Program-made: the position numbers and the translations under genes
Assembly: GCF_001905125.1 (NCBI RefSeq)
Contig: NZ_LWLE01000006.1
Coordinates: 161,540-225,539, forward strand
Length of the DNA: 64,000 bases
Direction: 5' to 3'
DNA from: Streptomyces sp. TSRI0281
GTDB lineage: Bacteria; Actinomycetota; Actinomycetes; Streptomycetales; Streptomycetaceae
Shown: positions 1 to 11,227 of the stretch, piece after piece
How the letters are laid out: each line of letters starts with the position of its first letter
Numbering within the stretch: the stretch's first letter is position 1
The notes under the pieces: generated by a model
Databases searched by the model: none
Told to the model about the DNA's origin: nothing
Seen by the model: the letters and a program-made list of their open reading frames with translations, nothing else

Positions 1-2961
1 GCCGGTGGCGGCGACCGTCTTGCGTGCGGCCGGGGCGGCCTTCGCCGCGGCCGTCTTCCTGTCCGCCGTCCTGCGGGCAGGCTTACGGGCCGTGGGCAGC
101 GCCGCCTCACTGATCCGGTCCGCGTCCAGGATGCCCTGGAGGAACTTGCCGGTGTGGCTGGTGGGCACCGAGGCGACCTTCTCCGGGGTGCCCTCGGCGA
201 CGACCAGACCGCCGCCGTTGCCCCCTTCGGGGCCCATGTCGACGACCCAGTCCGCGGTCTTGATGACATCGAGGTTGTGCTCGATGACGATCACCGTGTT
301 GCCCTTGTCGACCAGGCCGGAGAGCACCTTGATCAGCTTGCTGATGTCCTCGAAGTGCAGACCGGTGGTCGGCTCGTCCAGGACGTAGACCGTGCGGCCG
401 GTGGAGCGCTTCTGGAGCTCGCTCGCCAGCTTCACGCGCTGGGCCTCACCGCCGGAGAGCGTCGGCGCGGACTGTCCGAGCCTGACGTATCCGAGACCCA
501 CCTCGTTGAGCGTACGGAGGTGGCGGGCGATCGTCGGGACGGCCTCGAAGAACTCCAGGCCCTCCTCGATCGGCATGTCCAGCACCTCGGCGATGGACTT
601 GCCCTTGTAGTGGACCTCCAGGGTCTCCCGGTTGTAGCGCGCTCCGTGGCAGACCTCGCACGGGACGTACACATCGGGCAGGAAGTTCATCTCGATCTTG
701 ATGGTGCCGTCGCCGGAGCAGTTCTCGCAGCGGCCGCCCTTGACGTTGAAGGAGAAGCGGCCCGGCAGATAGCCGCGCACCTTCGCCTCCATCGTCTCGG
801 CGAACAGCCGGCGGACATGGTCGAAGACTCCGGTGTACGTGGCCGGGTTGGACCGGGGTGTACGGCCGATCGGCGACTGGTCGACGTGCACCACCTTGTC
901 GACGAGGTCGTCCCCGTCGACCCGGGTGTGCCGGCCGGGGACCGACTTGGCACCGTTCAGCTCGCGGGCCAGGTGGGTGTAGAGGATGTCGTTGACCAGG
1001 GTCGACTTTCCGGACCCCGAGACACCCGTGACGGCCGTGAGGACGCCGAGCGGGAAGGAGACGTCGATGTCCTGGAGGTTGTTCTCCCGGGCACCGTGCA
1101 CCGTGAGGCGGCGGCCGGGGTCGACCGGGCGCCGGATGTCGGGCATCGCGATCGCCCGCTTGCCGGACAGATACTGGCCGGTGATCGACTCCTTGTTGGC
1201 CAGCAACTCCTTGAGCGAGCCGGAGTGGACCACCTTGCCGCCGTGCTCACCGGCGCCGGGGCCGATGTCGACGACCCAGTCGGCGACCTTGATGGTGTCC
1301 TCGTCGTGCTCGACCACGATGAGGGTGTTGCCCATGTCGCGGAGCCGGACCAGGGTCTCGATCAGACGGTGGTTGTCCCGCTGGTGCAGCCCGATGGACG
1401 GCTCGTCCAGGACGTACAGCACACCGACCAGGCCGGAGCCGATCTGCGTGGCGAGCCGGATGCGCTGGGCCTCGCCGCCGGACAGGGTGCCCGCGGCCCG
1501 GTTGAGCGAGAGGTAGTCGAGGCCGACGTCGACGAGGAACCTCAGCCGCTCGTTGACCTCCTTGAGCACGCGCTCGGCGATCTTCTTGTCGCGGGCGTTC
1601 AGCTTCATCCGGCCGAGGAACTCGGCGCATTCGCTGATCGACATGGCGGAGACCTGGGCGATGGACTTCTCCATCACCGTCACCGCGAGCACGATCGGCT
1701 TGAGCCGGGTGCCCTCACAGGTCGGGCAGGGCACCTCGCGCATGTAGCCCTCGAAGCGCTCACGGCTGGAGTCGCTCTCGGCCTCGGAGTGGCGCCGCTT
1801 CACGAACTGCACCGCGCCTTCGAAGGCGGGGGTCGTGTAGGCGCGCTCGCGGCCGTACCGGTTGCGGTAGCGCACCTCGGTCTGGATCTTGTGGCCGAAG
1901 AGCAGGGCCTTCTTGGCACGCTGCGGCAGTCCGGCCCAGGGGATGTCTGTACGGAATCCGAGGGCTTCGGAGAGTGCGCCGATCAGCCGCCCGAAGTACT
2001 CCTTGGTGTGGCCGTGCGACCAGGGGTGGATCGCTCCCTCGTCGAGGGACTTCTCCTCGTCCGGGACGATCAGCTCCGGGTCGACCTCCATGCGCGTACC
2101 GATGCCCGTGCAGTCGGGGCAGGCGCCGAAGGGCGAGTTGAAGGAGAAGGAGCGGGGCTCCATCTCCTCGAAGGAGAGGTCGTCGTACGGGCAGTAGAGG
2201 TGCTCGGAGTACATCCGCTCACGCTCGGGGTCGTCCTCGGGGAGGTCGACGAAGTCGAGCACGACCATGCCGCCGGAGAGGCCGAGCGCGGTCTCGACCG
2301 AGTCGGTCAGCCGGCGCTTGGCACTGTCCTTCACGGTGAGGCGGTCGACGACCACCTCGATGGTGTGCTTCTCCTGCTTCTTCAGCGTGGGCGGCTCGGA
2401 GAGCTGGATGGTCGTGCCGTCGACCCTGGCCCGGCTGTAGCCCTTGGTCTGGAGGTCGGCGAAGAGGTCGACGAACTCTCCCTTGCGCTCGCGCACCAGC
2501 GGCGAGAGCACCTGGAAGCGACTGCCCTCGGGCAGGCCGAGCACCTTGTCGACGATGGCCTGCGGCGACTGGCGGGAGATGGGCCGCCCGCACTCCGGAC
2601 AGTGCGGCTTGCCGATCCGGGCGAAGAGCAGCCGGAGGTAGTCGTAGACCTCGGTGATCGTGCCGACCGTCGAGCGCGGGTTGCGCGAGGTCGACTTCTG
2701 GTCGATGGAGACAGCGGGCGAGAGGCCCTCGATGAAGTCGACGTCCGGCTTGTCCATCTGACCGAGGAACTGCCGGGCGTACGAGGAGAGGGACTCCACA
2801 TAGCGCCGCTGACCCTCGGCGAAGATCGTGTCGAACGCGAGGGACGACTTGCCCGACCCGGAGAGCCCGGTGAAGACGATGAGGGAGTCGCGGGGGAGGT
2901 CGAGCGAGACGTTCTTGAGGTTGTGCTCGCGCGCGCCACGGACGATGAGACGGTCGGCCAC
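1..2961 (-). CDS. uvrA: UvrABC excinuclease ATPase subunit A (3' end beyond window)
   Basis: UvrA recognises bulky DNA lesions as a dimer and loads UvrB in nucleotide excision repair. The GTG at 2961 opens a product with Walker [10 protein letters not shown] at residues 32-40. Three CxxC zinc elements are visible: CPECGRPI near the N-terminal insertion, CPTCEGTR in the middle and GRCENCSG in the second ABC half. 987 codons are present without a stop; the family is about 950-1015 residues, so only the tail is missing. The last visible residues are Ala/Lys-rich, as is common for streptomycete UvrA. A GAAAGG lies about 12 bases before the start. I found no clear LexA box or PafBC-type motif upstream, unlike uvrB. 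Confidence 0.98.
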   Translation of the reverse strand, partial: MADRLIVRGAREHNLKNVSLDLPRDSLIVFTGLSGSGKSSLAFDTIFAEGQRRYVESLSSYARQFLGQMDKPDVDFIEGLSPAVSIDQKSTSRNPRSTVGTITEVYDYLRLLFARIGKPHCPECGRPISRQSPQAIVDKVLGLPEGSRFQVLSPLVRERKGEFVDLFADLQTKGYSRARVDGTTIQLSEPPTLKKQEKHTIEVVVDRLTVKDSAKRRLTDSVETALGLSGGMVVLDFVDLPEDDPERERMYSEHLYCPYDDLSFEEMEPRSFSFNSPFGACPDCTGIGTRMEVDPELIVPDEEKSLDEGAIHPWSHGHTKEYFGRLIGALSEALGFRTDIPWAGLPQRAKKALLFGHKIQTEVRYRNRYGRERAYTTPAFEGAVQFVKRRHSEAESDSSRERFEGYMREVPCPTCEGTRLKPIVLAVTVMEKSIAQVSAMSISECAEFLGRMKLNARDKKIAERVLKEVNERLRFLVDVGLDYLSLNRAAGTLSGGEAQRIRLATQIGSGLVGVLYVLDEPSIGLHQRDNHRLIETLVRLRDMGNTLIVVEHDEDTIKVADWVVDIGPGAGEHGGKVVHSGSLKELLANKESITGQYLSGKRAIAMPDIRRPVDPGRRLTVHGARENNLQDIDVSFPLGVLTAVTGVSGSGKSTLVNDILYTHLARELNGAKSVPGRHTRVDGDDLVDKVVHVDQSPIGRTPRSNPATYTGVFDHVRRLFAETMEAKVRGYLPGRFSFNVKGGRCENCSGDGTIKIEMNFLPDVYVPCEVCHGARYNRETLEVHYKGKSIAEVLDMPIEEGLEFFEAVPTIARHLRTLNEVGLGYVRLGQSAPTLSGGEAQRVKLASELQKRSTGRTVYVLDEPTTGLHFEDISKLIKVLSGLVDKGNTVIVIEHNLDVIKTADWVVDMGPEGGNGGGLVVAEGTPEKVASVPTSHTGKFLQGILDADRISEAALPTARKPARRTADRKTAAAKAAPAARKTVAATG

Positions 2962-3123
2962 GCCGGTCCGCACCTTTCTTGAGTGAAGCGGGGGAACTGA
3001 GCCCCCCTCCCAGGGTATGGGGGGCGCCACAGCGATGCATGAGGCTTTCGACTCCGAGCGTATAGCACGCGCATTCGATTTACGGTCGGCCCTGAACTCC
3101 TTCACCCGAATGAGTGGCGAAGC

Positions 3124-3129
3124 TAGGCT
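3124..3129 (+). promoter_or_regulatory. candidate -10 element of a near-leaderless promoter
   Basis: TAGGCT sits 7 bases before the ATG at 3137, with TTCACC 17 bases further upstream (3101-3106). Transcription would start at or next to the start codon, and no Shine-Dalgarno sequence is visible. This is inference from spacing only. Confidence 0.4.
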
Positions 3130-3136
3130 CGGCCTC

Positions 3137-3826
3137 ATGATTGATCATGCGCGCGACCTGGAAGCTGTACGCGAAGCGACCGAACGACTGCTCACCGCAG
3201 CGGGCAAATGGGACAACGCCGCTGTCGCCGAGCCGTCACGGTTGCCCGGCTGGAGCCGGGGCCATGTACTGGCCCACCTGTCACGTAACGCCGACGCGCT
3301 GGCAAATGTTCTCCGGGGCCTGCCGATGTACGCGAGCAGCGAAACCCGGGACCACGACATCGCCCGCGACGCCCCCCGCCCTCTCGCCGAACAGCTGGCC
3401 GACCTCCGCGAGAGCGAGGCCCGCTTCCTCGCGGCGGCCGCGGAACCGGCCGACTGGTCCCGTACGGTCACCCTGCGCAACGGGGTCACGGACTCGGCGT
3501 CCCGGGTCCCCTTCCGCCGCCGGAACGAGCTGGAGCTGCACCAGGTCGACCTGGGCATCGGCTACGAGCTGGAGGACCTGCCGGAGGAGTTCGTGACCCT
3601 GGAGATCGCCTTCCTCACCGGCCGCTTCGCCGGGCACCCCGACGTGGTGGCCACCACCGTGACCGACGAGGACGGCCGCGAATGGTCCACGGGCGGCGGC
3701 GCCGAGGGCGGACCGACAGCCGTCCGGGGTCCGGCGGCCGACCTGCTCGGCTGGCTCTGCGGGCGCCGTGACGGCTCCGCGCTGACCGTGCTGAACGGCC
3801 CGCTGCCCGCGCTGCCGCCGCTATAG
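3137..3826 (+). CDS. maleylpyruvate isomerase family, mycothiol-dependent (DinB-like fold)
   Basis: 229-residue protein of the MDMPI/DinB-like family, which in actinobacteria uses mycothiol as thiol cofactor. The N-terminal part has the family signature [20 protein letters not shown], whose histidines normally form the metal site together with the later [14 protein letters not shown] segment. The C-terminal 80 residues form a second small domain ending in an [10 protein letters not shown] stretch. The ATG at 3137 is preferred over in-frame upstream starts because homology begins here and a TAGGCT element ends 7 bases before it. The gene is divergent from uvrA and is followed after 10 bases by a metallo-hydrolase, so the two are probably coexpressed. 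The substrate is unknown; true maleylpyruvate isomerase activity cannot be inferred. Confidence 0.85.
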   Translation: MIDHARDLEAVREATERLLTAAGKWDNAAVAEPSRLPGWSRGHVLAHLSRNADALANVLRGLPMYASSETRDHDIARDAPRPLAEQLADLRESEARFLAAAAEPADWSRTVTLRNGVTDSASRVPFRRRNELELHQVDLGIGYELEDLPEEFVTLEIAFLTGRFAGHPDVVATTVTDEDGREWSTGGGAEGGPTAVRGPAADLLGWLCGRRDGSALTVLNGPLPALPPL

Positions 3827-3836
3827 GCTGGGCCGT

Positions 3837-4493
3837 ATGACGTACAGCGGAGCGGTCAAGGTCGGCGGACCTGCGGATGTGCACGAGCTGACGGATCTGA
3901 TGATCTCCAAGGTCGCCGTCGGCCAGATGAACAACAACGCGTATCTGCTGCGCTGCCGGGCCACCGGCGAGCAGCTCCTGATCGACGCGGCCGCCGAGGC
4001 GCGGACCCTGCTCGGGCTGATCGGTGACGACGGCATCGCGTCCGTCGTCACGACCCATCAGCACGGCGACCACTGGCAGGCGCTGGGCGAGGTGGTGGCG
4101 GCCACCGGAGCACGTACGTACGCGGGCCGGTACGACGCCGAGGGCATCCCGGTCCCGACCGACGTACTCGTCGAGGACAACGACACGATCCGCGTCGGCC
4201 GGGTCTCGCTGACCGCCCGCCATCTGAGCGGACACACGCCGGGCTCCATCGCGCTGGTCTACGACGACCCGCACGGAGCTCCGCACCTGTTCACCGGCGA
4301 CTGCCTCTTCCCCGGCGGGGTCGGCAATACGCGCAAGGACCCGGCGGCCTTCGCGAGCCTGCTCCACGACGTGGAGACCAAGCTGTTCGACCGGCTGCCC
4401 GACGAGACCTGGGTCTATCCCGGGCACGGGCACGACACCACGCTCGGCGACGAGCGTCCGCAGCTCCCCGGTTGGCGCGCCCGCGGCTGGTGA
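3837..4493 (+). CDS. MBL-fold metallo-hydrolase (glyoxalase II-like)
   Basis: 218-residue single-domain metallo-beta-lactamase-fold hydrolase. The metal ligands are visible: THQHGDHW (HxHxDH motif), the distal histidine in SGHTPGS, the bridging aspartate in FTGDCLFPGG and the last histidine in PGHGHDT. This set is typical of hydroxyacyl-thiol hydrolases such as glyoxalase II. Next to a mycothiol-dependent family gene, hydrolysis of a mycothiol thioester is an attractive inference but unproven. The start lies 10 bases after the previous stop; TAGGCT ends 7 bases upstream, so it may also have its own near-leaderless promoter. Confidence 0.85.
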   Translation: MTYSGAVKVGGPADVHELTDLMISKVAVGQMNNNAYLLRCRATGEQLLIDAAAEARTLLGLIGDDGIASVVTTHQHGDHWQALGEVVAATGARTYAGRYDAEGIPVPTDVLVEDNDTIRVGRVSLTARHLSGHTPGSIALVYDDPHGAPHLFTGDCLFPGGVGNTRKDPAAFASLLHDVETKLFDRLPDETWVYPGHGHDTTLGDERPQLPGWRARGW

Positions 4494-4519
4494 CCCGCCT
4501 GCGCGACGCGTGACCCACG

Positions 4520-4588
4520 GACGCCGGGGGTGAGCCTCGGACGCCGTGAGGTGAGCCTCGGACGCCGTGGGTGGCCCTCGGACGCCCC
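4520..4588 (+). repeat. three imperfect 20-21 bp tandem repeats
   Basis: Copies starting at 4520, 4540 and 4561 share the core GACGCCG...GTGAGCCTCG, followed by a partial GACGCC. They lie just after the MBL-fold gene in noncoding DNA. No function is evident. Confidence 0.8.
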
Positions 4589-4647
4589 GTGACCGTCGTT
4601 GCCGACGGGTCCCCGGGAGCGTCCGCGCCGCCCCGGCCCCGTACGCA

Positions 4648-4693
4648 CACCGGCCGGGGCGGGCGGACACCTCCGCACACGCCCCGGCCGGTG
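4648..4693. terminator. bidirectional hairpin between convergent genes
   Basis: A perfect 14-bp stem (4648-4661 with 4680-4693, CACCGGCCGGGGCG) encloses an 18-base loop between the MBL-fold gene and terC, which converge here. There is no U-tract, as is usual for streptomycete terminators. Confidence 0.7.
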
Positions 4694-4740
4694 CCGGACG
4701 TTCCCGCGCAGCCTCTGCGGCCGGCGCGCTGTACCGCCTC

Positions 4741-4764
4741 AGTGGCTCAGTGGCTCAGTGGCTC
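4741..4764 (+). repeat. 3 x 8 bp tandem repeat (AGTGGCTC)
   Basis: Three perfect copies of AGTGGCTC run up to the stop codon of terC. This is a likely slippage site with no evident function. Confidence 0.85.
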
Positions 4765-5776
4765 AGCCGGAGATGCTCTTGGTCTCCTCGTCGGTCGGCT
4801 CGGCCGTCTTCGCCGCCTCGGCCTCGGCCGCCGCCTCCTGCTTCTTGTTGGCGATGAGGCTGGTGATCGTGGTGATCACCAGCACGCCGCAGATGACGGA
4901 GAGCGAGAACGGGATGGAGATCTCGGGGACATGCACCCCGGACTCGTGCAGCGCGTGCAGCACCAGCTTGACGCCGATGAAGCCGAGGATCACCGAGAGG
5001 CCGTAGCTGAGGTGAACCAGCTTCTTCAGCAGACCGCCGATGAGGAAGTACAGCTGACGCAGCCCCATCAGGGCGAAGGCGTTGGCGGTGAAGACGATGT
5101 ACGGGTCCTGGGTCAGGCCGAAGATCGCCGGGATGGAGTCCAGCGCGAACAGCACATCGGTGGTGCCGATGGCGAGCATGACCACCATCAGGGGGGTCAG
5201 GACGCGCTTGCCGTTGTTCCTGATGAAGAGCTTGGTGCCGTGGTACTTGTCGGCGACACCGAAGCGGTGCTCGATCGACTTGAGGAGTCGGTTCTCCTCG
5301 AAGTCCTCTTCCTCGTCGCCGGCCCGCGCCTCCTGGATGAGCTTCCAGGCGGTGTAGATCAGGAACGCGCCGAAGATGTAGAAGACCCACGAGAAGTTGG
5401 CGATGACGGCGGCACCGGCGGCGATGAAGATCGCTCGCAGTACCAGCGCGATCAACACGCCGATGAGCAGCACGCGCTGCTGGAGGTGGGACGGCACCGA
5501 GAACTTCGCCATGATCAGGACGAAGACGAAGAGGTTGTCGACACTGAGCGACTTCTCGGTGATGAAGCCGGCGAAGAACTCGCCGGAGGCCTGGCTCTCG
5601 CCGAAGACCAGCAGGCCCAGTCCGAAGAGGACGGCCAGCGTGATCCAGACGATGGTCCAGATTCCTGCTTCTTTGGTCGACACGTCATGAGGCTTGCGCC
5701 CGATGAAGAAGTCGACGGCGATCAAGGCGCACAGACCAAGAATGGTCAGCACCCAAAGGGTCCATGAAACGTCCAC
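4763..5776 (-). CDS. terC: TerC/Alx family integral membrane protein (manganese efflux type)
   Basis: 337-residue polytopic membrane protein of the TerC family (E. coli Alx, B. subtilis YkoY/MeeF), members of which export Mn2+ or support metalation of exported enzymes. About nine hydrophobic segments are visible. The conserved acidic intramembrane motifs are present: the SLSVDNLFVFVLIM segment and the AIGTTDVLFALDSIPAIFG segment, whose aspartates are the presumed ion site. The C-terminus is a charged Ala/Glu/Lys tail. The start is the GTG at 5776 with GGAGG four bases upstream. That Shine-Dalgarno is controlled by a manganese riboswitch in the leader, which strongly supports a manganese-related role. 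Confidence 0.93.
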   Translation of the reverse strand: MDVSWTLWVLTILGLCALIAVDFFIGRKPHDVSTKEAGIWTIVWITLAVLFGLGLLVFGESQASGEFFAGFITEKSLSVDNLFVFVLIMAKFSVPSHLQQRVLLIGVLIALVLRAIFIAAGAAVIANFSWVFYIFGAFLIYTAWKLIQEARAGDEEEDFEENRLLKSIEHRFGVADKYHGTKLFIRNNGKRVLTPLMVVMLAIGTTDVLFALDSIPAIFGLTQDPYIVFTANAFALMGLRQLYFLIGGLLKKLVHLSYGLSVILGFIGVKLVLHALHESGVHVPEISIPFSLSVICGVLVITTITSLIANKKQEAAAEAEAAKTAEPTDEETKSISG

Positions 5777-5780
5777 TGCG

Positions 5781-5829
5781 CCTCCGGCAGTTCGCTACGG
5801 CTACTGATCAGCGTCGTCGCTGCCGGAGG
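5781..5829 (-). promoter_or_regulatory. Shine-Dalgarno sequestering hairpin of the terC riboswitch
   Basis: On the minus strand CCTCCGGCAG (5829-5820) is a perfect 10-bp complement of CTGCCGGAGG (5790-5781), which contains the terC Shine-Dalgarno. The CCTCCG at its 5' end is also the 3' strand of riboswitch stem P1. The two pairings exclude each other, so formation of P1 on ligand binding would free the ribosome-binding site. Confidence 0.75.
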
Positions 5830-5931
5830 TCTCTTCCACCTGAGCGCACGGGATGCGCGCCTGGCCGACGCCCCGGGACCGGTCACAGTCCGTACTGACG
5901 GGAACGTCGCGTATGGGAGTACTCCCCTCCG
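5824..5931 (-). ncRNA. yybP-ykoY manganese riboswitch, terC leader
   Basis: The minus-strand leader carries the invariant 5' core GGAGGGGAGTA and the 3' core GAGACCTCC about 100 nt apart. They pair through P1 (CGGAGG, 5931-5926, with CCTCCG, 5829-5824). This is the hallmark of the yybP-ykoY class, which binds Mn2+ and typically precedes terC/alx and Mn exporters. The aptamer ends 47 nt before the GTG start. A covariance-model search would settle it; I identified it by eye from the conserved loop and closing stem. Confidence 0.85.
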
Positions 5932-6101
5932 TCCTGAGAACAGTACAGGTAACACCAAGAAAAGGTAAAGAGAAGAGTAAAGGAACCGCCAAAACAGCAG
6001 GTCAGAGCCGCGCGAATCTCGCAGAGGGACATGGACAGCGGCCGGGCCGGGACTCCCCCGACCGGCCGGTCAGGGGAGTCCCGGCGGCCGGGAGGTGGGG
6101 C

Positions 6102-8111
6102 TCAGCGACCGCCGGTGCGTCGGGCCGCGGCCACGGCGGCGAGCACCTGTTCCAGGACTCCGCTGCCCGGCGGGAGCGCCGGCGGTTCGTACGTCCAGGC
6201 ATGACCGACCCAGGGATCGGCGAGATGACTGTCGGCCACGGGGGTGATCCGCAGCAGGGAGCGCCACAGCGGGTCGAGGACCGGGCCGTACGCCCCGGCG
6301 TCCTCCCGGTCCGCGACCATCAGCAGATGCACCCCGACCGAGGGGCCCTCGTCGGCGAGGTAGCGCAACTGGGTCACGGCCCGGTCATCGAAACCGTGCG
6401 GGAAGTCGTTGACGATGAGGAGTTGCTCGCCCGTGTCCAGGTCGGGCGGCAGCGAGTCGGCGGCACCGGCTCTGACCGCCATCTGCACCAGGTCCACCCG
6501 CCGGGTGAGGTGGGCGAGGACCGAGGCCACTCCCCCGGGTCCGGCGGCCGGCGGCCCGGTGAGGACTCCCGCGCCGACCAGGGGCGCGAGCGCCCCGGCA
6601 GCCGAGCCCGCCGGATCGATGACGTGCACCGAGAACTCCCCGGTGGGGTAGACGGCGAGCAGGCGGGCGGCGTGGACGACCGCGGTCTCCATGGCGAGGC
6701 GGCGCAGCTGGTCGGTGTCCATCAGCGCGGCCTCCTCGGATGCCGTGCGGCCGCTGTCGATCCAGATGCCGCGCTCCAGGGGGAGGCGTACGAGCAGCGG
6801 GATGCGGAGATCGGGGCGTTCGGGCAGATGGAGGTCGCCGATGCGCAGGGCCATCGGAATCTCCATCGGGACGCGGTGGGCGTGCCAGACGGGGTTGTCC
6901 CAGCCCGCGTAGGCGGCGGGGAGCGCGGGCTCCACCACGGCGGACTCGGCGGCGAGCTGGGCGAGGTCGCGGTTCAGGGCCTCGCGCGCCCGGGTGGTCA
7001 GCTCGTCGCGTTTGGCGCGGGCCTCCTCGCGGGCCCGGTCGCCCGCGCCGCCGATCCGGTTGCGCGGGTCGGACAGGGTCCGGTCGAGCTCCTGCCCCAT
7101 GCGAGACTCGGCGAAGTCCACGGCGCTGCGGTAGGCGGCGGTGGCGCGGGCCAGGTCCTCGAACATGCCCCAGATCTGGTTGTAGAGGCGCTCGTCCATG
7201 GACCATCCGCTCGCGTCACCGGCGACGGGCAGCGCAGCCTGCCCCGGCGGGGCCGGAGGTGCCGCGGGCGGGGGCGGCGGGGGCGCGGCGCTCCGGCGGC
7301 GCGGGTGTGCGTAGTTGATGGGGCCGCCCACCGTGGCACCCCCCATGGCACCGGGCGCGGACGCGCCGGCCGCGGTCGTGGCGGAGCCGGTCGTGGCGGG
7401 GTCGGTCGTGGTCGTGGCGGGGTCGGGCAGCGGCTCGGGGGGCCTGACTGCCGGGGGCGCGGGCGGCTCCCGGTCGGCCGGGGCCGACGTGGTCCCCGCG
7501 CCGGGCCGTACCCGGTCGCCGTCCGGAGCGCGGGGCGGTGGCGGAGCCACCGAGCGGGCCATGCCACGGGCGACCGCTTCCTGGATCGAGCCGGCCAGCT
7601 CCGCCGCGCGGGCCACTCCCTGGTCCGCGAGCATCTCGGCGAGTCCGTCGGCGTATCCCTGGCCGACGGCGCGAACCTTCCATGCCCCTTGTCTGCGGTA
7701 GAGCTCCAGGGCGCTGACCGCGGACTCGGCGTCCAGGCCGGTGAGCGTGAAGGTGGCGATCTCGGTGCCGTCGAGCCCGGTGACGGCGACGAAGGGCGCG
7801 GCGACCGCGCCGAACCTGACCGGGCCGCCGACGCCCATCGGGAGGGCCAGCAGCACGGTGACGCGGTGGACCTCGTCGGGCAGGGCGTCGAGGTCGACGG
7901 CGAGCCGGTGGTCCGCGGCGGCCTGCTTGGACACTTCGAGCCCGGGGAGCTGAGGCGATCCGGGGTGGGCGATCCACTCGATGCCGCGCACCGTGCCCCG
8001 TTCGTCGCCGAGGGTGGCTCCGGCCACGACGGGTGAGCCCGCCGATACCCGGATCTCCAGACGGGTCTGGGGCAAGGTGTGATTCTGCCCCCGGACCAGT
8101 TCGGCCGTCAT
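6102..8111 (-). CDS. TerD domain fused to an FtsK/SpoIIIE-like module without Walker A
   Basis: 669 residues. Residues 1 to about 170 form a TerD-type domain (stress response, Ca2+ binding in relatives) with the GLDAESAVSALELYRRQGAWK segment. A disordered Pro/Ala/Thr-rich linker follows (about 185-310). The C-terminal half starts with a helical region and has a segment VIDPAGSAAG and then IVNDFPHGFDDRA ... GVHLLMVADR. These match a subset of actinobacterial FtsK/HerA-like proteins, but no GxxGxGK[ST] Walker A is present, so ATPase activity is doubtful. The gene lies downstream of a stand-alone terD gene and upstream of terC, all on one strand. The role is unknown; a membrane-linked stress complex is an inference from Ter neighbourhoods. 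Confidence 0.8.
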   Translation of the reverse strand: MTAELVRGQNHTLPQTRLEIRVSAGSPVVAGATLGDERGTVRGIEWIAHPGSPQLPGLEVSKQAAADHRLAVDLDALPDEVHRVTVLLALPMGVGGPVRFGAVAAPFVAVTGLDGTEIATFTLTGLDAESAVSALELYRRQGAWKVRAVGQGYADGLAEMLADQGVARAAELAGSIQEAVARGMARSVAPPPPRAPDGDRVRPGAGTTSAPADREPPAPPAVRPPEPLPDPATTTTDPATTGSATTAAGASAPGAMGGATVGGPINYAHPRRRSAAPPPPPPAAPPAPPGQAALPVAGDASGWSMDERLYNQIWGMFEDLARATAAYRSAVDFAESRMGQELDRTLSDPRNRIGGAGDRAREEARAKRDELTTRAREALNRDLAQLAAESAVVEPALPAAYAGWDNPVWHAHRVPMEIPMALRIGDLHLPERPDLRIPLLVRLPLERGIWIDSGRTASEEAALMDTDQLRRLAMETAVVHAARLLAVYPTGEFSVHVIDPAGSAAGALAPLVGAGVLTGPPAAGPGGVASVLAHLTRRVDLVQMAVRAGAADSLPPDLDTGEQLLIVNDFPHGFDDRAVTQLRYLADEGPSVGVHLLMVADREDAGAYGPVLDPLWRSLLRITPVADSHLADPWVGHAWTYEPPALPPGSGVLEQVLAAVAAARRTGGR

Positions 8112-8280
8112 TGCTGCCCTGTCCCCCTCGACGATGGCCCGCGGTGCGGTGCCGTGCTGTTCGGCGGCGCTGCCCGGCGGTGCGGTGCTGCTCGGCGGCG
8201 CTGCCGCTGCTTCGTGGTGTGTGTCCGTCGGACGGGCGCGTTCGGTGTCCGGCGCCTGTCGTGGTGTCGTGCGATGTGGT

Positions 8281-8314
8281 GCAGCTCCCGGCGGCGGGTG
8301 CCTCCGGGAGCTGC
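8281..8314 (-). terminator. hairpin after terD
   Basis: An 11-bp perfect stem (8281-8291 with 8304-8314, GCAGCTCCCGG) lies 32 bases downstream of the terD stop and before the TerD/FtsK-like gene. The rest of 8112-8345 is T/G-skewed noncoding DNA with short GGCGGTGC repeats. Confidence 0.6.
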
Positions 8315-8345
8315 TCGTACCGATGCGGACCAGGTGCTGTCGCGC

Positions 8346-8924
8346 CTACAGGTGCGGCAGGATCGAGGGCATCAGGTCCTGGAAGGTGCGGCCGTTGGCC
8401 GGGTTGCCGAGGGCCGTCATCTGCCAGCCGCTCCCCGCGCGGTGCACCTTCGCCATGATCTGGGCGGTGTACTGGCCGCCGCCGTCGAGTGTGTACCGGG
8501 CGAGCTCCTGGCCGTTGGTCTCGTCGACGATGCGGCAGAAGGCGTTCTGCACCTCCTGGAACGTCTGCCCGGTGAAGGAGTTCACCGTGAAGACGATCTG
8601 GTCGATGTGGACCGGGACGCGCTGGAGGTCGACGAGGATCGCCTCGTCGTCTCCGCCCGAACCGGCGCCGCCGACCAGATTGTCGCCGGTGTGCTTGACC
8701 GAGCCGTCGTCGCTGACGAGGTGCCGGAAGAACACGACGTCAATGGGCTGCTTGTCGGCGAACAGCACGGCCGAGGCATCCAGGTCGATCTCCCGGGTAC
8801 GCGAGCCGAACAGTCCGCGACGCGGAGCCGCCTGCCAGCCGAGCCCCATCCGTACCGCGGTCAGGGTCCCCCCGTCGCTCTTCTGCAGGCTGATGGCCTG
8901 ACCCTTGGTCATATTGACCGTCAC
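8346..8924 (-). CDS. terD: TerD family stress protein
   Basis: 192-residue TerD-fold protein. Visible family features are the N-terminal KGQAISLQK strand, the EIDLDASAVLF calcium-binding loop, the second acidic loop GSGGDDEAILVDL and the conserved FTVNSFTGQTFQEVQNAFCRI stretch. These proteins bind Ca2+ and contribute to tellurite and oxidative-stress tolerance and to differentiation in Streptomyces. Length equals the family norm. It heads a minus-strand Ter group (terD, TerD/FtsK-like, terC) interrupted by a hairpin at 8281-8314 and by the riboswitch-controlled terC leader, so terC is probably regulated separately. Confidence 0.93.
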   Translation of the reverse strand: MTVNMTKGQAISLQKSDGGTLTAVRMGLGWQAAPRRGLFGSRTREIDLDASAVLFADKQPIDVVFFRHLVSDDGSVKHTGDNLVGGAGSGGDDEAILVDLQRVPVHIDQIVFTVNSFTGQTFQEVQNAFCRIVDETNGQELARYTLDGGGQYTAQIMAKVHRAGSGWQMTALGNPANGRTFQDLMPSILPHL

Positions 8925-9058
8925 GCGCTGTCCCCTCTCCGCATTTGCCCCGCATCCGTCCGTGTGCGGTTTCCTCGCACACTACGCAGTTCTCACCGGA
9001 CGGCAGCAGGTTCGCGCCGTCTTTGTGTCGTTCTTGCAACACACCGGGTACGCCCGGT

Positions 9059-11188
<2,130 letters not shown>

Positions 11189-11194
11189 GCAACC

Positions 11195-11217
11195 ACCGTA
11201 CGACCCCCCACTGACAA
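11195..11217 (-). promoter_or_regulatory. RecA-independent (PafBC-type) damage promoter of uvrB
   Basis: The minus strand reads TTGTCAGTG (11217-11209), 8 bases, TACGGT (11200-11195). This matches the mycobacterial RecA-NDp consensus TTGTCRGTG-N8-TANNNT at every fixed position. The -10 ends 6 bases before the uvrB ATG, implying a leaderless transcript. Confidence 0.8.
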
Positions 11218-11227
11218 CGGGGTCGGA

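Noticed and set aside
154..2982. 942-codon + strand open frame
   Set aside because: It is the antisense shadow of uvrA, produced by high GC and lack of stops. Its product is Val/Asp/Leu/Gly-rich with no family features.
3060..3090. LexA (SOS) box upstream of uvrA
   Set aside because: TCGAATGCGCGTGCTA keeps only one half-site of the GAAC-N4-GTTC operator.
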